From NCBI GenBank assembly GCA_003427395.1, contig BFEA01000132.1, forward strand, positions 533,995-562,415: a DNA stretch of 28,421 nucleotides. The letters are read 5' to 3'. The stretch comes from Chara braunii. Taxonomy: Eukaryota > Streptophyta > Charophyceae > Charales > Characeae. The position numbers were made by a program, and so were the translations under genes. This document shows positions 27,625-28,421 of this stretch, in pieces. The notes beneath the pieces are model-generated. The model worked only from the letters and a program-made list of their open reading frames with translations, was not told the DNA's origin and made no database searches. Each line of letters begins with the position of its first letter. Position 1 is the stretch's first letter.

Positions 27625-28115
27625 TATGAAGACCCTCACTGGAGTCCCCTACTACCTCTTTTCGATACTACACAGTCTAACTCCAAACAAGTAATAGGAT
27701 GACCCTCACTGGAGTCTCCTACTACCTTTTGAATATCGCGCAGCTGAATCTTCAAACAAATAATATGATGACTTTCACTATAGTATCCTACTATCCATTC
27801 AAATATTACGCAGACTAACTTCAAACAAGTTGTCGGATGACCCCCACTTGAGTATCCCACTACCCGTTCGAGCAGATGGGCTGTACGCAAACAGACAACA
27901 AGCAATAGGATTACTTACACTAGAGTATCCTACCACGTTTTCACTGTCGATTCGTTTCGATTCAAGCGGATAACAGGTTGACATGCACTGAAGCCACCAA
28001 TTATCTCTTTAACATGACGCAGTCTGACTTAAACAAGTGATATGATAACCCCCACTATAGTATCCTACTACCTGTTCAATGTTAGACAAACAGTTTGTAC
28101 GCAACCGGTAAATAA
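27625..28115. repeat. ~68-bp minisatellite, about 7 copies
   Basis: The consensus TAGGATGACCCYCACTRGAG, then TATCCTACTACC, an AT-rich middle, CGCAGTCTAACTTCAAACAAG and TAA recurs from about 27627, 27696, 27764, 27833, 27906, 27970 and 28038. Copies are diverged and the fifth and sixth are irregular. The minus-strand frames across it read the repeat as a VVGYSSxGHP-type peptide repeat, a by-product of the period. Confidence 0.9.
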
Positions 28116-28116
28116 T

Positions 28117-28172
28117 GAGACATGGCACACACACGCACACAAACACACACACATACGTATATATATATATAG
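28117..28172. repeat. (CA)n and (AT)n microsatellites
   Basis: Interrupted CA repeats (28124-28154), then ATATATATATATAT at about 28158-28171. Confidence 0.95.
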
Positions 28173-28235
28173 GTTAACCAATCAATCAATCAAACAAAAA
28201 GTGGGGGTCCCCGTTAACCAATCAATCAATCAAAC
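28173..28235. repeat. 23-bp direct repeat, two copies
   Basis: GTTAACCAATCAATCAATCA plus AAC occurs at 28173-28195 and 28213-28235, separated by a spacer ending GGGGTCCCC. Confidence 0.95.
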
Positions 28236-28282
28236 GAATCAAGATCCTAGGATCTTGACTGGTTCGATTGATTGATTGATCA

Positions 28283-28286
<4 letters not shown>
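28212..28286. repeat. Near-palindrome around CAAGATCCTAGGATCTTG
   Basis: The perfect 18-bp palindrome at 28240-28257 extends outward with about three mismatches in 28 bases per side, because CAATCAATCAATCAAACGAAT on the left mirrors GGTTCGATTGATTGATTG on the right. Confidence 0.85.
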
Positions 28287-28328
<42 letters not shown>

Positions 28329-28335
28329 CAATCAA

Positions 28336-28338
<3 letters not shown>
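28265..28338. repeat. (ATTG)n microsatellite with inverted flanks
   Basis: About 17 ATTG units, with GATCAAT switches near 28278 and 28326 where the repeat flips to its complement (CAATCAATCA). Confidence 0.95.

Positions 28339-28421
<83 letters not shown>
28338..28421. repeat. (CA)n microsatellite running to the window end
   Basis: About 42 uninterrupted CA units. The sequence ends inside the repeat, so its true length is unknown. Confidence 0.98.

Noticed and set aside
27636-27984. Minus-strand repeat protein with VVGYSSxGHP units
   Set aside because: It is a by-product of the ~68-bp minisatellite; the frame is not kept across all copies.
28265-28421. Telomere
   Set aside because: (ATTG)n and (CA)n are not known telomeric repeats. 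The contig simply ends in a microsatellite.

Overview
The window looks like nuclear DNA from a eukaryote with a large, repeat-rich genome. The evidence is dense microsatellites of many types, long tandem and inverted repeats, many GTAAGT/GTATGT 5' splice-site-like junctions, and no intact long gene. The longest open frame is about 200 codons and is compositionally suspect. I cannot name the organism. A large-genome alga or similar protist/streptophyte would fit, but that is a guess. Two Nextera mate-pair junction adapters sit inside the sequence at 13.6-13.9 kb, so the contig contains at least one proven assembly artefact. A run of N at 12559-12673 is a second weak point.

Layout. 1-660: about four copies of a ~160-bp higher-order tandem repeat whose monomers form long hairpins. 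661-1380: mostly unassigned, with one ~50-bp word that recurs at 14.4 and 21.1 kb. 1.4-9.9 kb: an array of related, diverged modules. Each ends in a plus-strand splice-donor-like junction and is followed by a microsatellite or pyrimidine tract; one ~590-bp unit is clearly duplicated (6.5-7.06 and 7.37-7.95 kb). 10.1-11.25 kb: a dense cluster of short perfect hairpins, with a tRNA T-arm-like piece, a terminator-like hairpin and a 26-bp palindrome. 12.16-12.98 kb: the same kind of donor-capped module on the minus strand, interrupted by (GA)n and the assembly gap. 13.35-13.98 kb: chimeric duplications around the two adapters.

14.1-21.8 kb: a large diverged inverted repeat. The left arm (~14.1-16.3 kb) and right arm (~19.7-21.4 kb) each hold a GC-richer outer segment, an array of ~80-100-bp subrepeats (about 10 left, 8 right) and an inner set of ~121-bp units. 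A third, partial copy of the outer, coding-like segment lies at 17.6-18.1 kb on the minus strand. It adjoins a 172-codon frame interrupted by two TGA stops, which looks like a decayed gag-like mobile-element gene. The simplest reading is two outward-facing copies of one mobile-element family sharing a long 5' region, plus a third remnant. A very large TIR transposon is the alternative.

21.8-27.6 kb: mostly AT-richer unassigned DNA, with a few small repeats, a possible polypurine tract plus TATA-containing stretch at 24.2 kb and a degenerate ~80-bp repeat at 26.46-26.86 kb. 27.6-28.1 kb: seven copies of a ~68-bp minisatellite. 28.12-28.42 kb: (CA)n, (AT)n, a near-palindrome, (ATTG)n and (CA)n running to the window end.

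No intact protein-coding gene can be supported. If transcription occurs, the donor-like arrays suggest spliced, probably non-coding or pseudogene-derived transcripts. The most unusual material is the donor-capped modular array, the hairpin-dense blocks at 10.1-11.25 and 17.19-17.49 kb, and the subrepeat-bearing inverted repeat.
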